Source of the DNA: Zygaena filipendulae
Taxonomy: Eukaryota > Arthropoda > Insecta > Lepidoptera > Zygaenidae
Assembly: GCA_907165275.2 (NCBI GenBank)
Contig: OU015650.1
Span: 13,484,001 to 13,548,000, forward strand
Direction of reading: 5' to 3'
Length of the DNA: 64,000 bases
The position numbers were made by a program, and so were the translations under genes. Below are positions 48,462 to 61,018 of this stretch, piece by piece. The notes beneath the pieces are model-generated. The model saw only the letters and a list, made by a program, of their open reading frames with translations, searched no databases and was not told where the DNA came from. Positions within the stretch are counted from its first letter, which is position 1, and each line of letters starts with the position of its first letter.

Positions 48462-51400
48462 CTAAATATAGTTTTTTGAAGAAAAGCTGTGTGTAAACTG
48501 TGAACGAAGAGAACACTCAACTCGCACTCCATCTATACGTGTACACTCGAACAGTCAGCGTCAAGAATATATAATCACTTTTAGTAGGTAGTCATTGAAT
48601 CTTGCAATAGTAATATGTAAATTACTAAGACTGACAAAAGTGTTTTGATGTTGACTGAAATCAAAAGTAAGTAAACCTAACATATCCCTATTATAAAACA
48701 AAGTCCGCTGCCGCGTCTGTCTGTTCGCGATAAACCCAAAAAGTATAGAAAGGATTTTCGTGCGGTTTTCACCAATAGAGTGATTTATGAGGAAGGTTTA
48801 TGTATAGTATAGTTTATCCTGGAATTTCCGTGGGAACTCCGAAATTACCGACAACTAATTTTAACTAAACCTCTTGTCGCTGAAGTATATTAGCGATACA
48901 TCGAGCTCAGTATTTTAGCATAAAGTCGAGTTTTAATTGTACGGATATCTTACATATTTTAAGGACCGAATTCGATGCATATAGTTTTGTTGGTGTCAAA
49001 ATGACCCGGTTGACTTGTAACGTTCGTCCATATTTTTGTAAGATGCTCTACAAGATAAACTTTAATATGCCTCATTCCACTATGTCTTTCTTACTTGCTG
49101 TCTTGACTAGGATTTCAAGTTAATTTGTGAAAATATTTTTACCCACTGTTCTTTTTTTATTTTTTTTTTTTTTAAATCTACACATAAGTATAAAGTACCT
49201 ACGCATACTTCAAGGTTATAAACTTCTAAAAAATTAATAATATACAAAGAAAAATAGAGTAAAGCTAAAAATAAGCAGCATTACCTTACAGCATTTGAAA
49301 CGGGAGTAGGAAAAATATATGAAAATAAATATAACCAACTAGATTGTAAAAGTTGCATGACAGTGTACAAACTAGTTTTTCACTTCCACTATACTGTGTA
49401 ATATGTGAATTGTGAGCTGTAGGCAAGTGTGTGCCTCGTCCCTAAAATTGTCAGAAAAGTAATATTGGAACGATCACTCGACTTCTCCCGTTTTAAATAC
49501 TCAAAGAGAATCAATTTCGCAAAAAATTGTGGGATAAAATAACACGTTTCATCGTGGGATTGTGGAAATACGTAACTAAATGAACATGCGCGGTGCAGAT
49601 TGCAGTGTAAAAAAACTACAAAAGCCGCTTCCAATAAATATATTTTAACTAAAATATTTATGACTACTTATGAAACAATAACAAACACTTAGATAAAAAA
49701 TTCGTAAGTGCAAAAAAATATTCTTTACAGATCATAAATAAACAGCCAAAGAGCAAGACTGATAAAAAAAATTGTGGTGGAAGTTTACAAAACTCAAACA
49801 TGCAAATAAAAATTAACTAATAATAGTTTTTTCTCTAACTATACTAGCCCTTACAAAAGGGCACGTTCTGAGCGTACGTATTGTAAAATACATTATATTT
49901 CGCGATCTTTTTAGTGTAATTACCTACACTAATCTTCATAACCAACAATCAATTGAAATTTTAATAGATTAGAAAAATTTATTTCATATTACCAATTTCA
50001 TGGTTCAATAAAAATAAAAATAATAAATATAGTCAATAATGTTGTTGAATTGATCTATCTATTTTAATAAATATTATTTTAGATTAAATAGTATACTAAT
50101 ATATACATCAACTAAATTAAATAACACAACAGAACAAATTCAGATCATGTCATTCCAAGAAAACATAAACAAATTAAATATTAACCTTCACTAAAAAGGA
50201 ATTGATTTCAATAATTACCTATATTATTATTATTATAATGAGATATTGAGACAAAAATATGTTTCATAAACTAAATTAAATCACAGAAAAAAATGAATTC
50301 AGATCATGTCAGACCATATCAGACCAATAAAAAAAAACATAAACACAATCTCTTACAATAGAGTGCTAACATTTTACTAGATCAATAGAATTGAATTATT
50401 TATTTCATACTATCAATTTCATAGTTACATCCTTACATGTTATAAAACGAAATCCTACACGTATCTGTCTGTCTTTCTGTTCGCGATAAACTCAAAAACG
50501 ACTGAACGGATTTTTGTGCGGTTTTCACCAATAGATAGAGTGATTCCAAGAGTGGAAGATTTATTTATAGGTATAGTTTAAATTGGAATTCCCGTGGGAA
50601 CTCTAAAGTGATCGCGGGTCAAACTGCGGAGGACAGCTAGATACTAATAAAAAGGATAATAAAATCCAAGGATAATAAAATCCAAGGATAATAAAATCGT
50701 AAATTACTAGAAAAAAGTAACAATAAAAACAAATAATAAAAATGACATTAAAATCTAAAAATAAACATGTCAAAAAGTAAAATATAAAAAATGTAAATCA
50801 ACAAAAAACATTGACTTACATGACTGCATCAAAAATAGTTTCTAGGAAAGTTCCAATAAAACTGTTTTTTTTTTAGACGAATATTATAAAAAACCATGTC
50901 AATCAATGGGATTTTATGGCTATCAATGTTATGGCGTAAAAACCTAACAGACTCACGTCCGCTCATTCGTGCGGTGAGGCGGCCCGTAATATTATATTAT
51001 TGGGACCTTTCAAAAGTTTTGACCTATTTTTTAACCGACTTCCCAAAAAGGAAGAGGTTCTCAATTCGACGCGTATGTTTTTCAATAAAAATATTAATCA
51101 TATAAACCGAAAAAACTTTTTACGACATAAACTTATTCTTAACGAAATAGTATTTCTTAAAGTACTGTATAATAAAGGTAAGTATAGATTTTTCAATATG
51201 ACAGTAATTTTTGAACGATTGCATTTATTTTCGTGATTCTATTGCAATAAAACATTTCTATTAGAACTTAGATTCTGTAAATCACAATAAATAAAAATAT
51301 AATATACATATTGATACCAAAGCAAATAAGCAAAGGTAGATTTTTAAATATACAAAAAAAATATAAAAATTCATATTATATTTTAATCAAATTTTAAGAT

Positions 51401-53190
51401 AAATTCAACGAACACTGGGAATGCTGCATTTAATTATAAGCTACATTAATAATGTTGGCAAATAAAAAAAATGAGAAAATTGGTACGATAGAAAAATCAC
51501 TATTTGATAAGTTGATCTGCTATTTAAAAAAAGTTTTTTTTTAAATAAAGACAATCGCAACGTACCACATTGCTAGTAAAATATAAAATAATTATTACCT
51601 ATATTATTATTATAATGCTTAATTAATAATTATTTATACCTTAAATTCTCGGCAAATAAAGTTCGATTTCCTTTTTAAACATTCAAATTTCGAATTCAGT
51701 ATTCATTCGCTGAGCATTCAAGGTCGACAGTCGACACGGAAGTGACAAGAATCGAATCGTCGAAAAGAACTGGCTAAATGCGGTGCGCGCGTGCGTGTGC
51801 CTGCGTGCGGAGGCCCATACAGTCAAAGCAGGCATACATGGTGCGGGTGCGGTGACGTCACTGGTCCATGAGCGGCTCGGCGTCGGCGCCCTTACCCTTG
51901 TCCCGCGAGCGGAGCGCGGCCAGCGCCGCCAGCAGCAGCAGCGCCGCGCCGCCCGCGCCCGCCGCGCCGCCCGCCGCGCCGCGCCACCACTCGCCGCCCG
52001 CGCCCACCGCGCCCACCTCGGCCGGCTCCACCGCCGACCCCGCGCTCACGCTCGCCGTCTCTGCAATAACATTGTTATCTTGCTTATAACGTACGGTGCG
52101 AACTAAATAATTGTGTGATGAGTGATGACGACTTTTGAAAAATCTGGGATATTTTTTTCCATGTAAATTGAAAACACACAAAGATAATCACACAAAGAAT
52201 AAAGAAAATGCGTGAATCTCGTGGAACCCTCGGTCAGAACGACGTTTCTGCGCCTCGTAGTTTCCGAGACATACCTAAGCTAATCGTTCCAAATAGTATA
52301 TTTCATTATAAGTGCGGAAAGCCTGTCATTGCAAAGAGTTCCGACAAATGTCTACCCGAGCCGAGGCGCAGCCGAAGGTGAGGGTTGACAGTCGGAACTA
52401 GTTGCAATGACGGTTCCGCACGTGTACTGAACAACTATTTTTAATACAGTTACGAAAAAATTAAGCAATTTAATAAAATATCAAAAACACAACAAACTCA
52501 ACTAAGTTCCAACTGTGATCAAGAGATGGCGCTAGTCGTATTAGTAATGCGAAACCTACGTTTCGCAATGCAAAAAGTGTGTCAAAGTCGTGTCGCCATT
52601 TTTGACAGTTGGCAAAGAGAACGCACGAGTTCGGGAAAGGTAAACAAAAAGCTCGAGTATGTAATAGCCCACATCCCGAACGCTAAACGTCCCTGCAATA
52701 CGCCACTTTTTGAGCAACTGTATTAAAAAACTATTAACGAAACACGACGGAAAATTTTTTTCATGCTAAAAATCCTAGTTTTCGTTCGTACCGTGCGATA
52801 AAGAACTTCGTTCTAATAATCCTAGGGTTTATGTTTTTTATAACAATTATTATTTTATAGATTTACATTGTAAAAAGCCTATATTTAATATACATAAATG
52901 CACAATAACAACTTTGTTTGGAATATCTCTTTTCAATAGATTTATATTTTACACTAACCGACCCAGCAGACGCTAATATTTAAACAATAAATTTACAAAA
53001 ATCTAATAGAAAAAAGGCTCTTTAAATTTTTCCCAATTTTCAATTTATAATTATAGTCATAATTATGTACCGACCTACTTATAAAACGAAAAAAAAAATA
53101 TCAACAACACACAAAGCAATACAAACCTACTCACCGTCACCGTCGCCGTCCCCGGGCGTCGCGCCGACGGTCGCGTTGCCGGCGGCGGGT

Positions 53191-53259
<69 letters not shown>

Positions 53260-56200
53260 TCGACGAACTTGTGCACCCGGTGCGGGTCGAGCTCGGCGAC
53301 GTAGACGCGCGCGCCGTCCGGCGACACGGCCACGTCGTGCGGGCTGCGCAGGCCGGCGCGCGGCGCGAACGTGCGCACCAGCCGCCCCGACGCGTAGTCC
53401 ACCACGTAGCCGCGCACCGGCACCGGCACCGCGCCGCCCTCGCCGCCCTCGCCGCCCGCCGCCAGGCTCGGCCCGTTCACCATGTACAGCCGCCCGCCTG
53501 CGCGGCACGAGCACGGACCACCACATATTTTCCACTAGCTGTTCCCCGCGGTTTCAGCCGCGTTAATTTCGGAGTTCCCGCAGGAATTCCGGGGTGAAAA
53601 GTAGCCTATGTCCTTTGCTGTACCCCTGACGTGTCTGCAAAATTTCGTGATGATCGGTTGAGCCGTTAAAGCGTGAAAGCGTAACAGACAGTCAGATAGA
53701 CAAATCGACAGACAGACAGACGCATTTATAATATTAGTAGAGATGTTAAGTTCATGCGTGACGACGGGCTGCCCACTGAAAACCAGCGCTACATGTACCC
53801 AAACCTAGCTAAAGCTGAGTTGGTGACCCTTTCGACACTTCTTGCGGGAATAGGGATGTTGACGACTTTTGAAAATCAAAACTCTAATTAGTCCGTCAGT
53901 TAAAAAAAAAAACAATATACAGATATTTTTTGCTTTTTCAAATAAATGAATATATACAGAGATAAAGCGCATTAAACTTTAGGGTGGAATCGCGTGAGCC
54001 ATGACGTCACTAACCGCCATTAACCGCTATAAGCCGCGGTTAGTGATGTCACGCGAAATTTCACTCAATGTATCGCCATTATTTTTTGATTACGCAAAAA
54101 AAGAAAAAAATTCAATGTTTTTTATTAATCGAAAAGACAGACTAAAAAAAAAATTTTGTCAACATGCCCGTTACGGGATAAAAAGTGCCTTATAAGGTAC
54201 ATAAAGGCACTTTCTTCTGTATCCTTTGAAATTTTATGATGATCCGTTGAGCCGGGCGTGAACGGTAAAAGCGTAACAACAAACAAACTCACTTTCGCAT
54301 TTATAATAGTTAGTAATGATGTAAGAGATTACCACCTACTGACTGACTCATGATATTTCTGGAATTATAAGGATATAATATAGATACTTGAAATTTGATA
54401 TGAATATCCCTTGCGCCGAGTAGAGGCCGGACTTTACGAAGTCCTACTCCGAAATGGGGATTTTGATTACTTTTGAAAACCAAAATTCTAATTAGTCCGT
54501 CAGTTAGAAAATAAAAAAACAATAGACACGTATTTTTTTGCTTTTTTAAATAATATAAAATATACAGAGATAAAGCGCATTAAAGTTTAGGGTGAGGGGG
54601 TCGTGACGTCACTAACCGCTAAAACCGCCATACAAACTGTCAGAATAGTGACGTCACGCGGAATTTCAACTCAATATATCGCCGTTATTTTTTGATTACG
54701 TAAAAAAAGAAAAAATACGTGTCTAATATTTTTTAATAATCTACAAGATGGACTAAAAATCAACGTCAACGTGCCCATTGCCGCGGGGAACAGCTGGTGG
54801 GAGAGTATAAAGGTTAACGCTGTCTGTCAGCAGGGTACGTGTGGGCAGTGGGCAGTGGGCACTGACCGTGCGCCGGCGAGTAGGCGACGCTGAACAGCCG
54901 GCCGCCGAGCAGCCACGAGCTGTAGCCGGCGAGGAAGGTGCCGTTGTCGTGGCGGAAGCACGCGACGCGGCCGCGCTCGCGGTCCGCCACGCACAGCGCG
55001 CCCGCCGCCTCCGCCAGCGCCAGCGCGTGCGGCACGCGCAGCGCGAACGGCGACGAGCCGTACCCTGCGCCGCACGGTTACACACTAGTTTACACCACTA
55101 GAGAATAGAGATGCTACCGAGGCAGATTCAAATTTGGTTCGTCGCAGTCGGAGGCGGTCGCGGTGGCGGAAGATATGTATAGCGTAGCTTTAGAATTAAA
55201 TCAATTAATCGGCCTATTGCAGTCTACTGCTGGGACGTAGGCCTCCCCAAGGGCACGTCACTTTAGGGATGTTGACTACTATTGAAAATCAAAATTCTAA
55301 TTAGTCCGTCAGTTAGAAAATAAAAAAACAATAGACACGTATGTTTTGCTTTTTTAAATAAATTAAAATATACAGAGATAAAGCGCATTAAAGTTTAGGA
55401 TGAGGAGGTCGTGACGTCACTAACCGCAAAACAGCCATACAAACTGTCAGAATAGTGACGTCACGTGAAATTTCAACTCAATATATCGCCGTTACTTTTT
55501 GATTACGAAAAAAAAGAAAAAATACGTGTCCAATATTTTTTAATAATCTACAAGACGGACTAAAAAATAAAAATTAGTCAACATGCCCATTACACCAGGG
55601 GGGGGGGGGGGGGGAGGGTTGCAATGAAATCCCGAAATTTCCTATTGCGCTCTCCTAATACCTAGTGCAGTATCTCTTCTGAATCTGATTCTCAAGATGG
55701 TTTTTTTCCAACTTCGATCGGCATCAAGCCGAAGGCGTCGTAGACTTAACACACGTTACTGATATCGGTGACAGCTGGTACTCACTGCGGCCGAACTGCA
55801 GCAGCTTAGTGCCGTCGGGGGCGTACTTGATGATCCTGGCGTTGCAGTAGCCGTCCGCCACGAAGAAGTCCCCGCCGCCCAGCACGGCCACCGCGCTCGG
55901 CTTGCAGAAGTGGAAGTCGTCGTCGCCGGGCACGAACCTGACCAGAGTAGCATATAGGCGCTGTAGTCTACCCCACTTGCGGTAGGTACGGGTCGAATAT
56001 GCTACTTGGCAAAATATTACGACTGCACTCTGATTACTTAATTTTGAATGTCTCTGATTGCAGCAAATTTTGTGTTAAAAATCTTATTTAGGGAGTTCTA
56101 GCTTCGTCATGCAAGTCGGAATATATATTGTGCTGTGACGGACTGATGGGAGTCGGACTCACTTCTCGCCCAGCACCAGCGCCGGCCGCTGCCGCTGGTC

Positions 56201-59200
56201 GGGCGTGAACTTGAACACCTGGTGCAGGGCCACGTCCGTCGTCCACACGTTGCCCTTGCTGTCCACCGTGATGCCGTGCGGTATGAAGAATCTGAACACA
56301 ACAGTCGATGTTGAGGACATGTCGAATCAAAGTGAATTGTTAGATAATTAATGTATTCACTTTAGTTCCGATATAATTACAGTGCAGTTTTTTTTTGTAA
56401 ACAAGATTACTGTACTGATACTTATTGTGTAATATATTTGGCAAGTGAATGATAGAAAAATTTATTCTAATTACATAACTCACAAATTTTTTCCCCAGTT
56501 GTCAACCAACTCCCCTGTATCATTGAATACTAGAATGGTTGAATGAGGTATAGCCGGCTCTCCTATAGCCTGGTACACATTTCTGTCATTGAATGTACTC
56601 TCATCCCACGCATTAGAGGCACGGTGGAAGACAAGCAGCATTCCATTGTTGTCCAGAGCCACTCCGGATACTTGGCCCATTTTGACAGCAGGGTTTGGCC
56701 AGTTGCTAACCCATTGTGGAGCTAAACATACAAACATAGGTTCATTTATTTAGAGCAGCATTTAATGATACCTATAAAAGAGTAAAAATTCTAAGAGAAA
56801 TAAAAAAAGCTGTTTTGATGAATCTTAACTAATATCATAAATGGACATAGATAAGCAATAGTGTGTTAATCCACAAAATTAAGTTATTGATACAAAACGC
56901 TTTACTGGGTGTTGGAGAATGTTTTTTAACCTTTTAACTAGTCACGTGTAGTCTCACAGGTGTCACGTGTTTTGCAAATTCTTAAAATTGACCACTTCCC
57001 CCCGCTTGCTGCAACCCCGCGTCTTAGTAACTTTTGTTTTAGTGATAAAACAACCGTGGAAGAAGGCTGACCCATCATCGGTTGTTTAATACGCAAGTAA
57101 TACTAATTAGATAGTAGGCCGTCGCATGAGAAGCCTGGGTTAAGGTCTATTAAAATGCTTAGAAAAGGATCTCTGTCAATTAAGGCCAATTGTTAATTAT
57201 CGTTTATTTTCTAATAAGAAAAACTGATTGAATTTATTTAAATTAATTTTATGACATACCAATAGTTAAATATCAACATAATTTTAAAACATCCAAATTT
57301 CAAATGCAATTTTATGAAAATATTGGCTTTGAAAGTAGTAGCCTATGAGACGTCAATCGTCATGTCCCTTATAGTGTTACAAATTTATCATGTCACTAGT
57401 TATAGGTTAATTATGTTTTTACCTTATTACATTGTTCAAATACCAACAAAATATTGAACGTACAAAATGTTGACACAAAATTATTTATAAATAAATAAAT
57501 AAAGATGGCGCTATAATTTTAAAACATAATTTACTAAAAATGTGCTCCAGTGTGGGTTAACACACTTAATTAGCTATGTCCAAATATGAATATGAGTTTA
57601 TTGTTCATTTATTTGTTTGTTTGTTACACTTTCACAACCTTAACTACTCAATCACTCATAATGGTACAGAAGAGATATTTTTTATCTGGGAATTCTCACG
57701 GGAACTCTGGTGGCTGGTGAAACCATAAACTGTTCCTTGTCTCATTTCTTGATTTAGAAGCCTTAAGCTTGTCATGTTCTTGGAAATTAAGCAAAAAATG
57801 TTGGTATAGTATACTACGTACAATATTGTGACCAGTCTTGCTTTTAAAGTTATTGATCAATTTGTAATTTTTGATCAAAATACCTATATCCTGTTCAAAT
57901 TTATGAATTAACACATTTACTGTCTAATGACTCCAAAGGAATCATATTTGTGCTCAAATTATATGTCTATGACGATGGCTGGCTGCAGTAATAAACTTGT
58001 TGTTTCTTATGGAGTCAATAGTTTTTTTTAAAGAAAGAAATAGTTTTTTGGTTCCTGTATAATATATACTAGATGTCTTTTGTCATCACAAAATCTTAAT
58101 AGGGTACTTGCATATTTTTTTCAGTCTATTTTAAAGATATATGGCCTACTTAAACAAAGCAAGAAAAAGAAAAAAAATATATGCATAAATTAATTAAATA
58201 TAGCGTTTCAAAGTTCCTACTTTAGACCTTACCGCCGAAACGCGGAATGACGTCACTTGTTCAAAATTACGCCTTATTAATCTGTGACAGAAATGTCACT
58301 GTCGTATTGATAGAGTCATGTGACACTGACAGACAGATAACTTCAATATCCAAAAGCGAAACTAAGGTTGAACTGTGTCAATTTACTTCCAAAAGTTCCA
58401 GTAAAGAATTGAAATGCATGTTACCGATGCATTTTAAAGTAAAAAAACTTCAGAAAATGGAAAATATGTATTGACTGTATGCACTTAGTTTCTTTTGCCT
58501 TCTCTGAAAGAGGTAAATGTTTCCTAAAAAAATAAAAGTGACGTCATGTGTTAAGCTTGCTTTGATTGGTGTTTCGTTGCAACGTTCCGTTTCACAAAAT
58601 TAAAAGTTGAATATTTTGGAAACTATTGAATTTTTTTTAGTAAATCTTTCACGATAACGCTTTTCTAAGGCTCTATTTTTTAAATATTGACACAATTTCT
58701 TATAATAAATTTCATGCAAGTACCCTATTGGACATCCGAGTAATTTTTCACTTTTTGTTCTGGAACAGAGAACGTGTTAACAGATAACAATGCTTCCACA
58801 TTATCACCTAATCTCACTTGATCTCAAACTAATTGTAAGTAGAGCCATGTATCAGACAACTGATATTGAATCCTTTTTTTAAAATAAAATATATAAACAC
58901 TCAGATTTAGGGTAAACATAAATGTTCATTGTCTTGACGTGGGAATAGAACTGTGTGGCATTGGAGTCAGCTTCACTAACCACTACACTAGTGAGTGATT
59001 TCCTCCCTTGCTTTTTAGAAACGTTTCGATAAAACTGGGGATATTATTAAAACTAAAAATAAAGGTATTTACAAACCATGTTCTAATTTTTCCAACGCAG
59101 CATTGATCTTCGTGTATTTATCGTCATAAAGACTACCAGTGTAATAATTTTCATCTGGAAACTGGATTATAAAATATATTTGAAATTTAATAAATTCGAT

Positions 59201-59344
59201 CACAATCACAAAACTAAATGAAAACATACACTAGGGAGGTACATTTCTTACCCCTTGGCCACATATTATAGAATTGAAAGTAAAACACAAAACCACAAAT
59301 ATTTCAAACGTGTGAAGAGAAATTAAATTTAGATAGGATAACAT
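48307..59344 (-). CDS. PAL: Peptidyl-alpha-hydroxyglycine alpha-amidating lyase, membrane form
   Basis: The short form is, on the complement, 59344-59252, 59161-59077, 56721-56484, 56291-56163, 55937-55786, 55064-54867, 53497-53135, 52060-51858 (TGA), giving 486 aa. A long form uses a donor at 51896|51895 and then 48461-48307. The N-terminal 31 residues are a hydrophobic signal peptide. PAL landmarks are IPHGITVD (H144), DVALHQVFKF, VADGYCNARI, VPHALAL (H245) and SPHDVAVSPDG (H352). The three His correspond to the zinc ligands of the beta-propeller lyase. An Ala-Pro repeat linker and a single transmembrane segment (GAGGAALLLLAALAAL) follow. The enzyme cleaves peptidyl-alpha-hydroxyglycine to C-terminally amidated peptide and glyoxylate in secretory granules. 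Insects encode it apart from the PHM monooxygenase. No PHM domain is visible here. Confidence 0.92.
48462..51857. other. Large PAL 3' intron / short-form 3' UTR region
   Basis: AT-rich sequence with dispersed repeats at about 48695-48850 and 50440-50640 and a triplicated 'aaggataataaaatc' at about 50653-50698. It is an intron if the long PAL form is made, and otherwise downstream DNA. A minus-strand AATAAA (TTTATT at 51224-51229) could end the short form. No other gene was seen. Confidence 0.5.
52312..52422. repeat. Imperfect 30-bp-arm inverted repeat
   Basis: The left arm 52312-52345 (gtgcggaaagcctgtcattg...) pairs with 52392-52422 (...caatgacggttccgcac). A GC-rich loop contains gagccgaggcgcagccgaagg. 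It lies in the PAL intron before the last short-form exon. Confidence 0.6.
53191..53257. repeat. Coding (GCGGGC)n hexanucleotide repeat in PAL
   Basis: About eleven uninterrupted GCGGGC units encode an Ala-Pro run on the minus strand, between the last propeller blade and the transmembrane segment. Length is likely to be polymorphic. Confidence 0.9.
53534..53745 (-). repeat. Dispersed repeat copy, minus orientation
   Basis: It runs 'ccactagctgttccccgcggtttcagccgcg' through 'gatgatcggttgagccgttaaagcgtgaaagcg' to 'ttataatattagtagagat'. It is inserted 37 bp upstream (minus sense) of PAL exon 7, so the exon acceptor is almost adjacent to it. Confidence 0.7.
53853..54169 (+). mobile_element. MITE family A copy
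   Basis: It runs from 'agggatgttgacgacttttgaaa' to 'ttttgtcaacatgccc'. It has TGACGTCA once, with the second site mutated. It lies in the PAL intron. Confidence 0.75.
54456..54777 (+). mobile_element. MITE family A copy
   Basis: It runs from 'tggggattttgattacttttgaaa' to 'caacgtcaacgtgcccatt', with both TGACGTCA sites intact. It lies in the PAL intron about 90 bp from exon 6. Confidence 0.75.
55265..55590 (+). mobile_element. MITE family A copy
   Basis: This is the best-preserved member: 'agggatgttgactactattgaaa' to 'aattagtcaacatgcccat', with both TGACGTCA sites. It is followed by a 17-bp G run at 55598-55614. Confidence 0.8.
58098..58729 (+). mobile_element. MITE family B, copy 3
   Basis: An intact 632-bp copy with AATAGGGTACTTGCAT and GCAAGTACCCTATT ends, in the PAL intron between exons 2 and 3. 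Confidence 0.9.
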
Positions 59345-59667
59345 TTTGTTTTTTGTGTAACTGTAAATGCTTCCCAGTTCCCGTTACCAAAGAGATATTG
59401 CCTACTACAAAGATTTTGCTACTATCAGAGAGAAGATAATCACTACGTGCTACTATGACTTATGAGAGTAGCTCAGTAGTAAATAAAAAATATTATTTAA
59501 AACTGTTGCACAAATTACCACAAATTAACAATTACTTAGATTCATTCTCTTCACTCGCGATTTGCTTTTCTTTTTTTTTTTTGTTAAATTTTCCCCAATG
59601 AGGAAGGCAAATGAAACCAAGACCATACAGCCAATTCAGTTGTATTTTATTCTTCTTAAGTTATTTA

Positions 59668-59700
59668 CATCGAAATGCATTGGTGAGATGCATTTCGATG
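59668..59700. repeat. 13-bp-arm hairpin core CATCGAAATGCAT / ATGCATTTCGATG
   Basis: Perfect arms 59668-59680 and 59688-59700 lie around a 7-nt loop. Variants occur at about 35160-35205, 36230-36270 and 36350-36385, and a diverged form lies inside every family B MITE. Confidence 0.8.
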
Positions 59701-60749
59701 CTTTATCGGAACTTTTGGTAGCAAATCTTCGCAGTTGAACCTTAATAGGACGCTCTGTGGGAAATTGTATAGAAAAACGAAAACCTCCCGGCGAACGCTC
59801 TAAAGGTTAACGGCACGGCATGCCGAAGCACGCCGGGCCGTGCCATGCCGTCAATGTGAGCCGGCCTTTAGACGTTATTAAGTTGAACTTACTACTTATG
59901 GAAGTGTAAACCGGCCTTAAGCGCTTCTAAATCGGAAACGAGTGATTACACTACATCTAAATTGGACTGACAATTCGGCAGTGTTGTCATAAGCCAGTTA
60001 CTTTTCACCAGATTTGACGAATTTTAATGTCGTTGGTGAAAAACTTTTAGAATATTTAAAAAACCTGGTGATTTCGAGGTATATCTTATACTAATTTTAT
60101 GAACAGGAAAGATTTGATTTTTTGTTTGTTTGTTACGATTTAACTAAAAAACTACTGGACCGATGTAAAAAATTCTCACTCCTGATGCTATAAGGAGTAA
60201 ATTAGGCTAATTTAAAGTTCCTGCGCGAATTCCAAAACTTACGCGGGTGAATCTCCGAAAAGATTGGATAAATTTTGACGGGACTTTCACTGTTAATTAT
60301 ATGATGCTATAATTTATTTATTTAACCAAAACAAAAAAGTAACATGGTGTTGATACACAAGTTTGGTACTAATAATTAGGTACTAAACTAATAATGCTTA
60401 TTCAAATTTCTTAAGTATATCCTCAGAGTAAATATACTAATATCTATCTTTATACTATATAGTACCAATCCAAATGTGATCTTATCTACATAAGGAGTAA
60501 ATTAGGCTACTTTGGCGTTCCTGCGGTAATTCCAAAACTCACGTGCGTGTGAATCTCCGAAATCTCCGATCATCAAGAACAGCAGACATAGGGTACTTTT
60601 ATCTCGGTATTCCCGCGGGAACAGCTAGTATGTTATAAAAATTTTAAAGCCCTCATCACGCAAAAAAGTGCTTATCTAATTGGGCAACATTTCCGATTTA
60701 GGGAATCTAAATCGGATATAATTTAGGATCAGCGAGCGAGAGAAAGAGA

Positions 60750-61018
60750 GCGAGTGATCACACTACACTAAATTGTACCCTAAATCTACTACCCTAATAC
60801 TACTCTAGGGTACATTTTAATGTAGTGTGATCACTTGCTATCTCTATCACTCACCGACCCAAAATTGGAACGACGTGATTACACTGTCCTAAATCGTAAC
60901 CAATTTGGGGAGAGTATAGTTTAGGGAATCTAAATCACATACGAGAGTGATCACGCTACACTAAATTGTACCCTAAATCGACTACTCTAGGGTACAATTT
61001 AGTGCAGTGTGATCACTC
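60750..61018. repeat. Tandem pair of long palindromes (GTGATCAC-ended)
   Basis: Two successive inverted repeats, about 60750-60835 and 60941-61016. Each has GTGATCAC.CTACACTAAA and AATTGTACCCTA in one arm and the inverse in the other. The flanking sequence (gaacgacg.gattac.ctgtcctaaatcgta.acaattt) is also repeated, so the whole ~190-bp unit is tandem. Confidence 0.75.
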
